DNA of 64,000 nt from an uncultured Verrucomicrobiales bacterium (GCA_937891465.1 CALAHF010000166.1:62001-126000), one strand, 5' to 3'; positions 53,816-62,460 are shown, counted from the stretch's first letter. The notes: generated from the sequence alone by a model not told the origin. Numbers and translations: made by a program.

Positions 53816-56098
53816 ATGAAAAACTCCCGCCGTTTATTCCACTACGCCAGCCTCGTGATCTGCGGCATTTTTGGTCTCAGTCTACAGAACACAGCAGAAA
53901 AACCTCCCCTCGCTGAGAAACCGGCGATCGAGAAAAAAATCGAAGCAACAGGGTCCGATCGACAAACCAACCCTGTTGATTCGAAAAAAGCACAGTTTGC
54001 CGGAAAAATTGTCGTCATCCCTGTGGGAAGCGAAGAAATTGAGGACGACGAAAGATTCCGTGATTTCCGCGTTTTACTGAAAGAAATCGACAAAAGCAAA
54101 GCCAGCGCTGTGATTTTCGAAATTGATGGTGCAAACGTCCGTGATTGGTCGATCAACGAGCGCTTCTTGAGCGAAATCGAAAATCTAAAGACTCCGAAAT
54201 ACAGTTTCATCAACAAATCCGGAACTGAGTCCGGGACCTTCGTCGCCCTCGCCACGAAGGAAATTTACATGGCCCCCGGCGGCATTATCGGGGGAGCAGG
54301 TTTATGGCCAAAGTCTCTCGAAAACGAAGAGGCTCAAAAGCGGTATATCGCTCAGTTCATTTCCCTAATGAAGGTGAAAGCCCGCAGTCTCGCCTCTCAG
54401 AACAAGCATCGGGTTGAAATTGTCGAAGCATTTATCGACAGCGAAGTTGAGGTCAAAACTGGCGACAAGGTTATTTCAAAGAAAGGTGAGATCCTGACGC
54501 TCACCGCCGAAGAAGCCGTTCAAACAATGCCAGATGGCAAACCGCTGATCGCTGCTGGAATCGTGAAATCCATCGACGAGATGGTCGAAAAGATCGGGCT
54601 TTCCGGTGAAATCGAAAAAGTCGACGCAGAAGCCTTCGTGAAAAAACGTAACCGCGACCGGCTCAACCAGAAAACATCTGAAAAAACCCGGAAAGACCGT
54701 CAGGAAGCTGAGAACGACGACAGCCTTTTCTCCAAACGATCCGGCGAAAACATGAAGGGAAAAATCGTCGTTCTCGAAGTCGGACTCGACACCCTGAGCA
54801 GTGGCGAAGCGAGCTTCCTCCATATGGATCGCATCGTTAAAAAAGCTGAACTCGATGGTGCTGAAGCCGTCATTTTCGACATGGATACTCCCGGCGGTTA
54901 CGCCTGGTATACGCAGGGGCTCGTTTTGAACAGCCTCCAAAACCTGACCATTCCAACCTATTCATTCGTCAATCCGCGAGCTGAATCTGCCGGTGCCATC
55001 ATCGCAATCGGGACCGATACCATTTACATGAGACCCGCTGCAACCATTGGCTCTGCCCTCGTTGTCGGAGGCGGAGGTGGTGATCTTGGAGAATCCATGA
55101 CTGACAAAGTCACCAAGGAAATCATGCAAATGGTCGAAAACGTCGCCATCATCAAAGGGCACAATCCGGACATCGCGAAAGCCTTCGTCTCCAAAGACAC
55201 CCGCGTGGAAATCGACGGCACCGTCGTTCACGATGGTGATGGAGTGCTCAATCTGAACTCGATTCGCGCAACCGAGATCATCGGAGGCAAGCCCGTCTTA
55301 GCCAAAGGAATCGCGATTGATCTCGAAGACCTCGTCGAACAAGAAGGCCTCACTGGCGAGATCGTCAAAGCCGAAGCCCTCGGGATGGAAGCGATTGCCG
55401 GCTGGGTTCAGAAATTTTCCTTTCTGCTGATCATGGTCGGACTCGCCGGGGCCTACATGGAAATGAAAGCCCCCGGTTTTGGCGCCCCCGGTCTTATTTC
55501 AGTCCTTTGTTTCAGCATCTTTTTCTTCGGGAATCATATGGCGGGGAATCTGGCGGGTTATGAATTAGCAGTCGTTTTCGTGATTGGAATTATTCTAATC
55601 ATCGTTGAAATTTTCCTTTTTCCCGGCCTGATATTCCCTGCTCTCATCGGTACCCTCATGGTGCTCGGATCCCTCGTCTTTGCGATGGGCGACCGCGTAG
55701 ATTTCCAGTGGAAAATGGACGGCAAGCCCGGCGCACTGCCTTGGGAAGACCTGTTTAGCGGCGCGATGATGAATCTGGCGATCGCTTTGATCGGCGTAGG
55801 ACTGATCCTGTGGTGGGCCATGCGATTTCTTCCCGAAACCCGTTTCGGAAGCTGGATGATCTTGAAAGAATCCATCGCCGGCGGAGCCTCCATTGGAGAA
55901 CGCGACGCAGAAACCGGCATCGCCGAAAGTTATGTCGGCCTCGAAGGCATTGCCGAGAGCGCTTTACGCCCAGCCGGAAAAGGCCGATTCGACAAAAAGT
56001 TTCTCGACATCACCGCCGACGGCGAATTCATCGAAACCGGCACCGCCCTGAAAATCGTGAAACACGAAGGCAGCCGCATCGTCGTCGAGCGCGCCTAA
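53816..56098 (+). CDS. NfeD-like membrane protein with two tandem ClpP/SppA-class domains
   Basis: 760 residues from ATG 53816. Signal or anchor (residues ~8-24), then two homologous serine-protease-like domains: first at ~60-290 (GKIVVIPVGSEEIEDDERF ... EIYMAPGGIIGGAG), second at ~318-540 (GKIVVLEVGLDTLSSGEAS ... PRAESAGAIIAIGTDTIYM ... AATIGSALV). The membrane domain follows (four to five helices) and then the C-terminal NfeD OB domain (ESYVGLEGIAESALRPAGKGRFDKKFLDITADGEF). NfeD proteins are linked to membrane quality control with stomatins. Residues 42-56 are encoded by a dyad repeat. Confidence 0.85.
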   Translation: MKNSRRLFHYASLVICGIFGLSLQNTAEKPPLAEKPAIEKKIEATGSDRQTNPVDSKKAQFAGKIVVIPVGSEEIEDDERFRDFRVLLKEIDKSKASAVIFEIDGANVRDWSINERFLSEIENLKTPKYSFINKSGTESGTFVALATKEIYMAPGGIIGGAGLWPKSLENEEAQKRYIAQFISLMKVKARSLASQNKHRVEIVEAFIDSEVEVKTGDKVISKKGEILTLTAEEAVQTMPDGKPLIAAGIVKSIDEMVEKIGLSGEIEKVDAEAFVKKRNRDRLNQKTSEKTRKDRQEAENDDSLFSKRSGENMKGKIVVLEVGLDTLSSGEASFLHMDRIVKKAELDGAEAVIFDMDTPGGYAWYTQGLVLNSLQNLTIPTYSFVNPRAESAGAIIAIGTDTIYMRPAATIGSALVVGGGGGDLGESMTDKVTKEIMQMVENVAIIKGHNPDIAKAFVSKDTRVEIDGTVVHDGDGVLNLNSIRATEIIGGKPVLAKGIAIDLEDLVEQEGLTGEIVKAEALGMEAIAGWVQKFSFLLIMVGLAGAYMEMKAPGFGAPGLISVLCFSIFFFGNHMAGNLAGYELAVVFVIGIILIIVEIFLFPGLIFPALIGTLMVLGSLVFAMGDRVDFQWKMDGKPGALPWEDLFSGAMMNLAIALIGVGLILWWAMRFLPETRFGSWMILKESIAGGASIGERDAETGIAESYVGLEGIAESALRPAGKGRFDKKFLDITADGEFIETGTALKIVKHEGSRIVVERA
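53941..53983. repeat. 43-bp dyad repeat, copy 11 (inside a CDS)
   Basis: Inverted pair CAACAGGGT ... ACCCTGTTGATTCG. It is translated as part of the linker between the leader and first protease-like domain of the NfeD protein (TGSDRQTNPVDS). Confidence 0.9.
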
Positions 56099-56147
56099 AC
56101 AAGGAGCGACGTCTTTCCAAAGTGCCGACAGAACCTCGCGCTTTTTA

Positions 56148-56212
56148 CGATGCAACAGGGTACGTTCGACGAATCAACAGGGTCTGATCGATGAAGCAAC
56201 CCTATTGGTTCG
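56148..56212. repeat. 65-bp array of three dyad-repeat modules, copy 12
   Basis: Two forward modules (CAACAGGGT twice) and one reverse (AACCCTATTG), each 21 bp with single-base joints, giving 22-bp spacing. It lies between the convergent NfeD and LamG-like genes. Confidence 0.9.
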
Positions 56213-56224
56213 TGAAACCGATTT

Positions 56225-56986
56225 TCACTTCTTCGCTTTGACCTTTTTCCCAGTTGGGACGGGCTCAAATGTTGGGAACGTCGCACGGCTCTTTTCCCAT
56301 CCCGCATTGGCCTCTTGCTTGATTGACCACAGCGTCAAATTGTCGATCTCAACCGTACCGTCTTTGGTTCCAGCAACACCAAATCCATTGCCGCCGCTCG
56401 AAACCGATTTCGCGAAGCTCGCCCGTTTCGCATAAAGCGTCGGGCCGTTTTCAAATTGAACGACGAATTCCTCGCCTTTCATTTCAGCGAGAATATGGAT
56501 CCATTTTCCAAGCTCAGGCTTGTAGTCTTTGGCCTCGGCCACAATGAGGGTTTCACCTTCTGCAAGCAGCTGAAGACCATTTTCACTACTGAATTTCAAC
56601 CGACAGACATGATGGCCAAACTCGACAAACGGACACACCGCAGTTTCTTCCCCCCCGTTGAATCGAATCGAAAACAATGCCGCAAATTCTGCGGGTGTCA
56701 GCGGCACGCTCAGCCTTGGCTCGTAGCCTTTGTGGTGTTTTACGCTCGCCTGAAATTCATCCGTCGAAGGCTGCCCAAACAACACTCCGTCCTCTGCATT
56801 GATTTCCCATCGAGTGTGCTGACGTTGTGACCACGCCGTTTTTTCCAATTTTCCGAGTTTCGAAAAATCATTTTCTACGACTGCACTATCAGGAACGACC
56901 AACAGCGGTTTTAAATCACCTCCGTTTGCAGTGGCTGATACCAAAGTGCAAAGAATCGAAAGGGCAGCGAAGAACGAATTTTTCAT
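56225..56986 (-). CDS. Secreted LamG/DUF1080-like protein
   Basis: 253 residues from ATG 56986 (MKNSFFAALSILCTLVSATANG, signal peptide). The body is beta-rich with concanavalin-like texture: FSIRFNGGEETAVCPFVEFGHHVCRLKF, LGKWIHILAEMKGEEFVVQFENG, and the closing GFGVAGTKDGTVEIDNLTLW. It resembles the 3-keto-disaccharide hydrolase (DUF1080) and LamG class, but no catalytic residues are assignable. The C-terminus ends in a Lys-rich tail (GKKVKAKK). The next gene upstream ends 26 bp before its start on the same strand. Confidence 0.65.
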   Translation of the reverse strand: MKNSFFAALSILCTLVSATANGGDLKPLLVVPDSAVVENDFSKLGKLEKTAWSQRQHTRWEINAEDGVLFGQPSTDEFQASVKHHKGYEPRLSVPLTPAEFAALFSIRFNGGEETAVCPFVEFGHHVCRLKFSSENGLQLLAEGETLIVAEAKDYKPELGKWIHILAEMKGEEFVVQFENGPTLYAKRASFAKSVSSGGNGFGVAGTKDGTVEIDNLTLWSIKQEANAGWEKSRATFPTFEPVPTGKKVKAKK

Positions 56987-57012
56987 AATTTTGAAGAAGG
57001 GCTCAGCGTAAA

Positions 57013-57690
57013 TCACTTGTGAATGAAATCGTAATCGATTGTTCCCTTTCGATAGAAACGAATCTCCAGATTATCGGATTCAGCGCCATTTTTCGCTGAA
57101 ATTTCCGGATCACAAATAATCATCATAAAAGCCGCTGAGCTTAACGGCGTTTTCGAAAAGAGGACATTATCACAGCTCTGAAGTGTCGAATCGAAGTATA
57201 ACATTCGTCCGCCGACAAAACTCCCTGAAGATGTTTTCAGCTCATTCAGATGAAAGCCTTCAGAAAAATCAGGGCCCGCTTTTGAACTCGTCACCGCAGC
57301 GTCAAAATGGGGATTCGAAGCTTTAAGTGAAATCCAAAATGAACCCCATCCGGTTGCGTCTTTCTTGAAGTCTTGAATCCTGCCTGTCGAATCAGCAGCC
57401 AACGCTGCCGTAGCGGTTGTCAATTCTGCTGGATTAACGCCCAACGGCTTCGCCAGTTGAAAAATGAACTCCGGTTTTATCTCCGGTGGCGGATTGACAA
57501 TTCTCGCCACTCCCCAAAAAGCCATCACTCCTCCGACAATTACATAAAACCAACGGGTTGCAGGACGGTGAAGCAACGCATAGAGGAGGCGGGGCGGTCC
57601 GTGAAAATTGTAGAGCCAGTCGTAATCCCGAATGGCGCACCACAACAATGGCAGTCCGCAGACGAGTAAAAATAAAGTCAATATCATCAT
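57013..57690 (-). CDS. Membrane protein with Imm17-like N-terminus
   Basis: 225 residues. Two hydrophobic segments (about 3-20 and 47-65) flank a short loop: CAIRDYDWLYNFHGPPRLL and RWFYVIVGGVMAFWGV. Spacing and residues (D-W-L/F, R-x-FY, Gly-rich second helix) resemble immunity protein 17. The remaining 160 residues are a soluble beta-rich domain (GWGSFWISLKASNPHF, GGRMLYFDSTLQSC, LEIRFYRKGTIDYDF) that I do not recognise. No toxin gene is visible beside it, so an immunity role is not claimed. Confidence 0.55.
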   Translation of the reverse strand: MMILTLFLLVCGLPLLWCAIRDYDWLYNFHGPPRLLYALLHRPATRWFYVIVGGVMAFWGVARIVNPPPEIKPEFIFQLAKPLGVNPAELTTATAALAADSTGRIQDFKKDATGWGSFWISLKASNPHFDAAVTSSKAGPDFSEGFHLNELKTSSGSFVGGRMLYFDSTLQSCDNVLFSKTPLSSAAFMMIICDPEISAKNGAESDNLEIRFYRKGTIDYDFIHK

Positions 57691-57720
57691 AATGAATCAG
57701 GGGAAATTGGCTCACACAGT

Positions 57721-58335
57721 TCAAAGACTTGCTGGATAGAACGAATGCCCAGGCCTGCCGTCTCGCGCGAGTCCAGGCCATTTTCCCACATACTCGTTTC
57801 CCATTACTTCGGTCCGCTCCCATTCGTCTGAAGGGATCGTTCCCTTCCGGTTTGCTAACTGATCCAAATCGGTCGTCAAAAAATCTGCGATGATCGGTTC
57901 AAATCCCGTCCACGAACCCGAATCCAGAGGTCCGGGAAAGAGATCCTAGTGGACCTCCAAAGAACGACTGTAGTAATTCACGGTCAGCAATTGGCTTCCT
58001 TTTCTCAACCCAAAATGATCCACCAGATTTAGTGAGTCCTGGAATCGAAGCATCGCCACACAATCGAGTTCATCCGTGTAAGCAGCAATTAGCAAAGGCG
58101 ATGTCGAAATGACGACCGCAGATCGACTGTCTCCACAACGCAAATTTCTTTCGATGCGATCTCGTTCGATCGGCTCATCCGCGTAACGCGCCGCAACCCC
58201 TAGAAAATAACCCTGAAGCCCGAAAAAGTCGGGACAAAGATGGCGGAGGTGATCCAGACAAAGCGGTATACCACCCGGCGTAGTTGCGTTCGAGTTCGCC
58301 TCTATTTTCTTGAGAAATGCCTCCGTGTTTTTCAT
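57721..58335 (-). pseudogene. Hypothetical protein interrupted by an in-frame TAG
   Basis: The first 129 codons (58335-57949) give MKNTEAFLKKIEANSNATTP ... YYSRSLEVH and stop at TAG 57946-57948. The same frame then continues with convincing protein (DLFPGPLDSGSWTGFEPIIA, then DFLTTDLDQLANRKGTIPSDEW, ending GRPGHSFYPASL) to a TGA at 57721. Read through, the product would be 204 residues. There is no signal peptide and the family is not recognised. A single base change in one codon explains the interruption. Confidence 0.6.
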
Positions 58336-58396
58336 CCTAAAAGACTTCTATCAGAATCAAAATCACAGTCGAGTTTTTTGGCTTCTAATTCACGCC

Positions 58397-58735
58397 CTAC
58401 GAACCGACTTCGTTGTCAGACCAAACCGCAAACTCATTGCCTGACGGCTCCGTGAAATTAAATCGTCGCCCGCCGGGAAAAGGAAACGTCGGCGTGCTGA
58501 TCACTCCACCGGCAGCTTCCACCTTGGCTTGAGTTTCCTCTAATTTTTCGCTGTAGAAAATTACCACCGCAGCCCCGCTTTCAGCAGACGACGCTTTTTT
58601 GGAATGAAAGAATCCACTGTCGAGCTCCTCATTTGAAAACGCCGCGTATTCAGAACCGTAATCTTCAAAAGTCCATCCAAATATCTTTTCAAAAAACTGC
58701 TTCGTGAGCGAAAGATCCCGCGAAGGAAATTCCAC
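58397..58735 (-). CDS. VOC/glyoxalase-family protein with nonsense codon at position 5
   Basis: The body is a classic single VOC domain (VEFPSRDLSLTKQFFEKIFGW, AAVVIFYSEKLEETQAKVEAAGG, FPGGRRFNFTEPSGNEFAVW). Upstream in the same frame is ATG at 58762 giving M-N-Q-H, then TAA (58748-58750), then K-I-N-Y-V. Relatives usually start with just this pattern and a sense codon at position 5. The gene as found can only start at GTG 58735, or at a non-standard ATT, losing the first nine residues including the start of strand 1. It may be a pseudogene. Confidence 0.7.
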   Translation of the reverse strand: MEFPSRDLSLTKQFFEKIFGWTFEDYGSEYAAFSNEELDSGFFHSKKASSAESGAAVVIFYSEKLEETQAKVEAAGGVISTPTFPFPGGRRFNFTEPSGNEFAVWSDNEVGS

Positions 58736-58827
58736 GTAGTTAATTTTTTAGTGCTGATTCATAATAATGAAATTCGGAGGTGTCTTATACGAATGTCCCG
58801 GTTTGCATTTGTGAAAGTTGACTATTT

Positions 58828-61800
58828 TTACTCGCCCAGTTCAAAAACAGAATTATGAATCAGCCGCTCAATCACTTCCCCGTTCGGACCTTTTAGATTC
58901 ATCTGAATCGACATTCCCCAAGTCGGTTGGATCTTAGGAATCGTCAGCGACACCGTTTTCTTGTCGTCCGCTAAAACCGCGGCGGACACCTCTAATTCGC
59001 GCTCATTGAAATGTTTCGACCCGTAATTTTTAGTACGCTTGAGGTCCCAGGCTTTCACCGTGAAATTTTCAGGACTCACGGATGCTGATTCAATTTCATC
59101 GGAAAGCTCAAACGTCATTCCCGATTTCGTAGCATTCAATTTCGTCGGCACAAAAGCCGAATTTTCTGTTTTCCGAATCCGATAAAATCCCCCGGCCTGT
59201 TGCTGAGTTCCTGCCCAGGCAAACATCCCACAACTGTAGAGCTGACCATCTTTAGGATGAAACCGACCGCGCATCACGCCCGTAGGAAATTGATCAAACG
59301 GCAGTTCGCAAAGCCCGCCCTGCTTCCGGCCATTCACTTCCTCGTGTGGAACGACATAGACTTTTCCATAGCCGTAGCTGAGATTTAGAAGCTGACCATT
59401 CAGTGAACCCCAGCCCGCGCCTTTGGGAACCCAAAGCAGTTCCGACGGCGAGCGATCGAACTGATTCGTGATCCAGCACAACGGATTTTTCATCGCGGAA
59501 TCTGCGGTATCCGTCACTGGCGAGTAGCCGTAGATATTCCCGAAAAACTCGTCTGGCCCATCGCCGTTCACCCAGTTGATCCGGTTTTTCGGATTCCAAT
59601 GCCCTTCCTGATCCGTCACGATGAAGGTCCCATCTGGGTTGATACACACGCCGTTCGCCGCACGAAATCCAGTCGCGAGAATGTCCGTCTTTTCGCCATC
59701 AGCAGAAACCCGCAAAAGCGTTCCGTGATGGGGCACGAGAGAATCCTTGGCGTGGCGCGCGCTTTTCGCGTAGTAAAAATTTCCTGCCGCATCGGTCTGC
59801 AAGCCCATCGCAAATTCGTGAAAATGCTCGGTGACCTGATGATCATTGTTCACGCATTCGATGAAATCGATCGTCTCGTCGCCGTTCTTGTCATGCAGTT
59901 TCGCGAGCTGATCGCGACACGTCACGTAGATCGAACCATCCACAATTTTCAACCCAAGCGGTTGAAAAAGCCCCGAGCAAATTCGTTTCCACGTCAGTTC
60001 CCCCTCAAGCCGATCGATGCCTTCGACGATCCAAACATCGCCCATCCACGTGCAAACCGCGGCTCGTTTTCCATCTGGGTAAAAATCGAATCCGCTCGTT
60101 CGCATCCAGGATTGATGCGGATTGAGATCGGCGTCGGGGACGGTGAGAATATCCACGGCGAAGGGGCCGCTTTCGGTGCCGGAGATGATTTTGGTTTTGA
60201 CGGGGACGGGTGGATTATCGGCGAAGCTTTCGATTAACGGCCCCAAAACAGGAGCTTTAGACGTCATGTTGCCAGTCCTTTTCAAATTCAGAAAATCATT
60301 CCTTGGATGAAAATACCATCGGATCGTTCGAACAAATGGGGAACGATTGACGTCCCATCTATCAAAAGAGAAATCGAGTCCCTTCTCGAGTAATTGGTAA
60401 GGAAACGCTTTGACCAAGGGCCTGTCGGTCGCGTCGATTTCGACAATGGTTTGCAAAGAAACGCCATTCGGAGAGGTATCCTCTCCTCGCAGTTCCACTT
60501 TTTCCAACACCTTCACAAAATCGACTTCGTATTGCAAAACTGGACCTTCGTCGGTGAGATGAATTCCCTTATATTGCGCCCAGTTCCGGGGAATCGGCCC
60601 AAACATTCGCCCATCTTTACCAACGACTCTCTCTGCATCCCAATCACCATCAGCTGGGTCAGCCCAACCAGGTTGATCTGGATATGCGGTGATCAAATCG
60701 CCAACGATGCTTGTATGCGTTCCGTGCGATCCATCAAAGTCGATTCCCTTCCAATCCACAAATTCATCGCCCGTATAAAACGCAGCCAGCCGCATCGTAT
60801 CGTGATCATAAATCGCCCACGCTTTCCCTTTTGAAATACCTCCAGGCCCCGGATCAAGCCGGATCGCGATTCCTTTTTGCGCGATGTTTACGTTTTCATC
60901 AATCGGGCCCGGCTCGATTTGATACGTCCCAAAAAGCACATTTCCAAAATCCATCAACTCATACTGCGGCGGACGTTTGGCTGCTTCTTTTTCCTCGATC
61001 AACGACATTCCACGAGGTAGCGTAACGAGGTAGGCGTCGTCGATTCTTGAGTACTGTTTTGGATTTTCTTTCGCCAAAAACTCCTCCCGAATGTAATGAA
61101 TCACATCGTATTTTTGCCGCGTCGAATACTGCGGCATCGGCGTCATCAAACCATAGCCTTTCGTCAGTGTTTGCCACATGCGAAACGGATCGTTTCCGTT
61201 TTTAAATTCCGCCTTTGGATCATGAAATTTTAGCGACAGCGGGATCGATCCTTCTTGTCCCGGCTTCCCGTGGCAGGTGACACAGAGTTGAGTATAGATC
61301 GTCTTCCCGCGCTCGAACGATTCAAGATTCCAACTCTCTACGATTTCCCCGTGATCGGATTTTTCCAATTGCTGAATCCAGGCTTCGGCAAACTTTACGC
61401 TGTCCGCGTTTTCCAACGCAATCCCCGTCGAATAGCCCGGCTCCGCCCCGAAATTCGCGAGCGCTCGCTTTTTCTCAACGGCACGTTTTTGCCCCGCCGC
61501 TTGCCAGTGAAAATCAGGCGTATTCACCGCAACGGCATCGCCTTTCCCGAGTGATTTCACCTCACCAAGATCCAGTCCTCGCTTCCAAAAAATGACTTGC
61601 TCGATCGAGCCATCTTTAAAATCTCCGGCAAAATTCGTCGCCGTGCTTCCTATTTTAAACACATGTTTTTTGTCATCTTTCAATGTGAATTTCTTTTTCT
61701 CTCCAACCGGTTTTCCATCGACAAAAAGCTGCGCATTTCCATCGTTATCGACGGCCAAAACAGCGATATGCTCTTTCCCATCTGCCAGATTTTTGCCACC

Positions 61801-62370
61801 GCGAATCGCACCGAGCCAGCCGATATCGTAGGTCAAAACTCCCCCGCGCAGAAACAAGGTTTTGCCATTTGGCTGCCATCGCCCTTCCTTCGGAGCACGA
61901 GCAGCGAGCGTTCCGTCTTTTGCCGTCGTTTTAAAACGGGCCATCAAAGTGAACGCACCATCCATCGGAAAATCGGCTCCGGACTTCGGCTCAAACGCAA
62001 GCGTGCCCTCCGAAACCGTTGAATCAGGCACTTCGATTCTAAGCCGTTCAAAATCGCCCGCCCTCTGAAAATGAATCGTCGCGGGCTTTCCCGAAATATG
62101 CTCAAACGTCACGTCTGCAGTCGCATTCTCACCGGCAGGCAATTCCAAAGGATGCCCCGCCAACTTGAGCTGAAATGGCTTTTCGGCATCGTATTTCAAA
62201 AACAGCCTAAAATTTGAAACCGGTCCGCTGTTCCCCAAAGCAATCACCGAAAGATCGTCTGTCAGAATCGAAATCCTCGTCTCCTCGACCGGAATCGAAG
62301 GCGTCGTCGGCAACTGCCCAAGGCCCTTCAAAGAAAAACAAACGCACAGTAGAAAAAGAGAGAATCGCAT
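58828..62370 (-). CDS. PVC-type protein: LamG + cytochrome c + DUF6797-like + dehydrogenase propeller
   Basis: 1180 residues from ATG 62370 (MRFSLFLLCVCFSLKGLGQ, signal peptide). Order: N-terminal sandwich, LamG-like domain (GAFTLMARFKTTAKDG, AQLFVDGKPVGEKKKF), c-type haem motif CVTCH (GKTIYTQLCVTCHGKPG) with later Met in TPMPQYS, a middle region of DUF6797 type (GMSLIEEKEAAKRPPQYELMDFGNVLFGTYQIE), and a sorbosone-dehydrogenase-like propeller (YVTCRDQLAKLHDKNGDE, EFAMGLQTDAAGNFYYAK, GFRAANGVCINPDGTFIVTDQ). It is probably a periplasmic redox enzyme for a sugar or glycan. An ATG also lies one codon upstream (62373). Confidence 0.8.
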   Translation of the reverse strand: MRFSLFLLCVCFSLKGLGQLPTTPSIPVEETRISILTDDLSVIALGNSGPVSNFRLFLKYDAEKPFQLKLAGHPLELPAGENATADVTFEHISGKPATIHFQRAGDFERLRIEVPDSTVSEGTLAFEPKSGADFPMDGAFTLMARFKTTAKDGTLAARAPKEGRWQPNGKTLFLRGGVLTYDIGWLGAIRGGKNLADGKEHIAVLAVDNDGNAQLFVDGKPVGEKKKFTLKDDKKHVFKIGSTATNFAGDFKDGSIEQVIFWKRGLDLGEVKSLGKGDAVAVNTPDFHWQAAGQKRAVEKKRALANFGAEPGYSTGIALENADSVKFAEAWIQQLEKSDHGEIVESWNLESFERGKTIYTQLCVTCHGKPGQEGSIPLSLKFHDPKAEFKNGNDPFRMWQTLTKGYGLMTPMPQYSTRQKYDVIHYIREEFLAKENPKQYSRIDDAYLVTLPRGMSLIEEKEAAKRPPQYELMDFGNVLFGTYQIEPGPIDENVNIAQKGIAIRLDPGPGGISKGKAWAIYDHDTMRLAAFYTGDEFVDWKGIDFDGSHGTHTSIVGDLITAYPDQPGWADPADGDWDAERVVGKDGRMFGPIPRNWAQYKGIHLTDEGPVLQYEVDFVKVLEKVELRGEDTSPNGVSLQTIVEIDATDRPLVKAFPYQLLEKGLDFSFDRWDVNRSPFVRTIRWYFHPRNDFLNLKRTGNMTSKAPVLGPLIESFADNPPVPVKTKIISGTESGPFAVDILTVPDADLNPHQSWMRTSGFDFYPDGKRAAVCTWMGDVWIVEGIDRLEGELTWKRICSGLFQPLGLKIVDGSIYVTCRDQLAKLHDKNGDETIDFIECVNNDHQVTEHFHEFAMGLQTDAAGNFYYAKSARHAKDSLVPHHGTLLRVSADGEKTDILATGFRAANGVCINPDGTFIVTDQEGHWNPKNRINWVNGDGPDEFFGNIYGYSPVTDTADSAMKNPLCWITNQFDRSPSELLWVPKGAGWGSLNGQLLNLSYGYGKVYVVPHEEVNGRKQGGLCELPFDQFPTGVMRGRFHPKDGQLYSCGMFAWAGTQQQAGGFYRIRKTENSAFVPTKLNATKSGMTFELSDEIESASVSPENFTVKAWDLKRTKNYGSKHFNERELEVSAAVLADDKKTVSLTIPKIQPTWGMSIQMNLKGPNGEVIERLIHNSVFELGE

Positions 62371-62460
62371 CATGTCAGGATCACGTTGTATCAGGAAATA
62401 CCAAGGCGAATCAACCCCAGAAAAAACCAATTACGATTGTCTTCAATCGCCCCTACCCAA

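Noticed and set aside
57860-57945. tRNA-like T-loop (GGTTCAAATCCCG)
   Set aside because: The flanking bases do not form a T-stem and the stretch is better explained as coding sequence of the interrupted hypothetical gene.
14706-58750. Reassigned TAA/TAG codons
   Set aside because: TAA and TAG also end many intact genes here at the expected length, so a code change would extend normal proteins; mutation or error is simpler.
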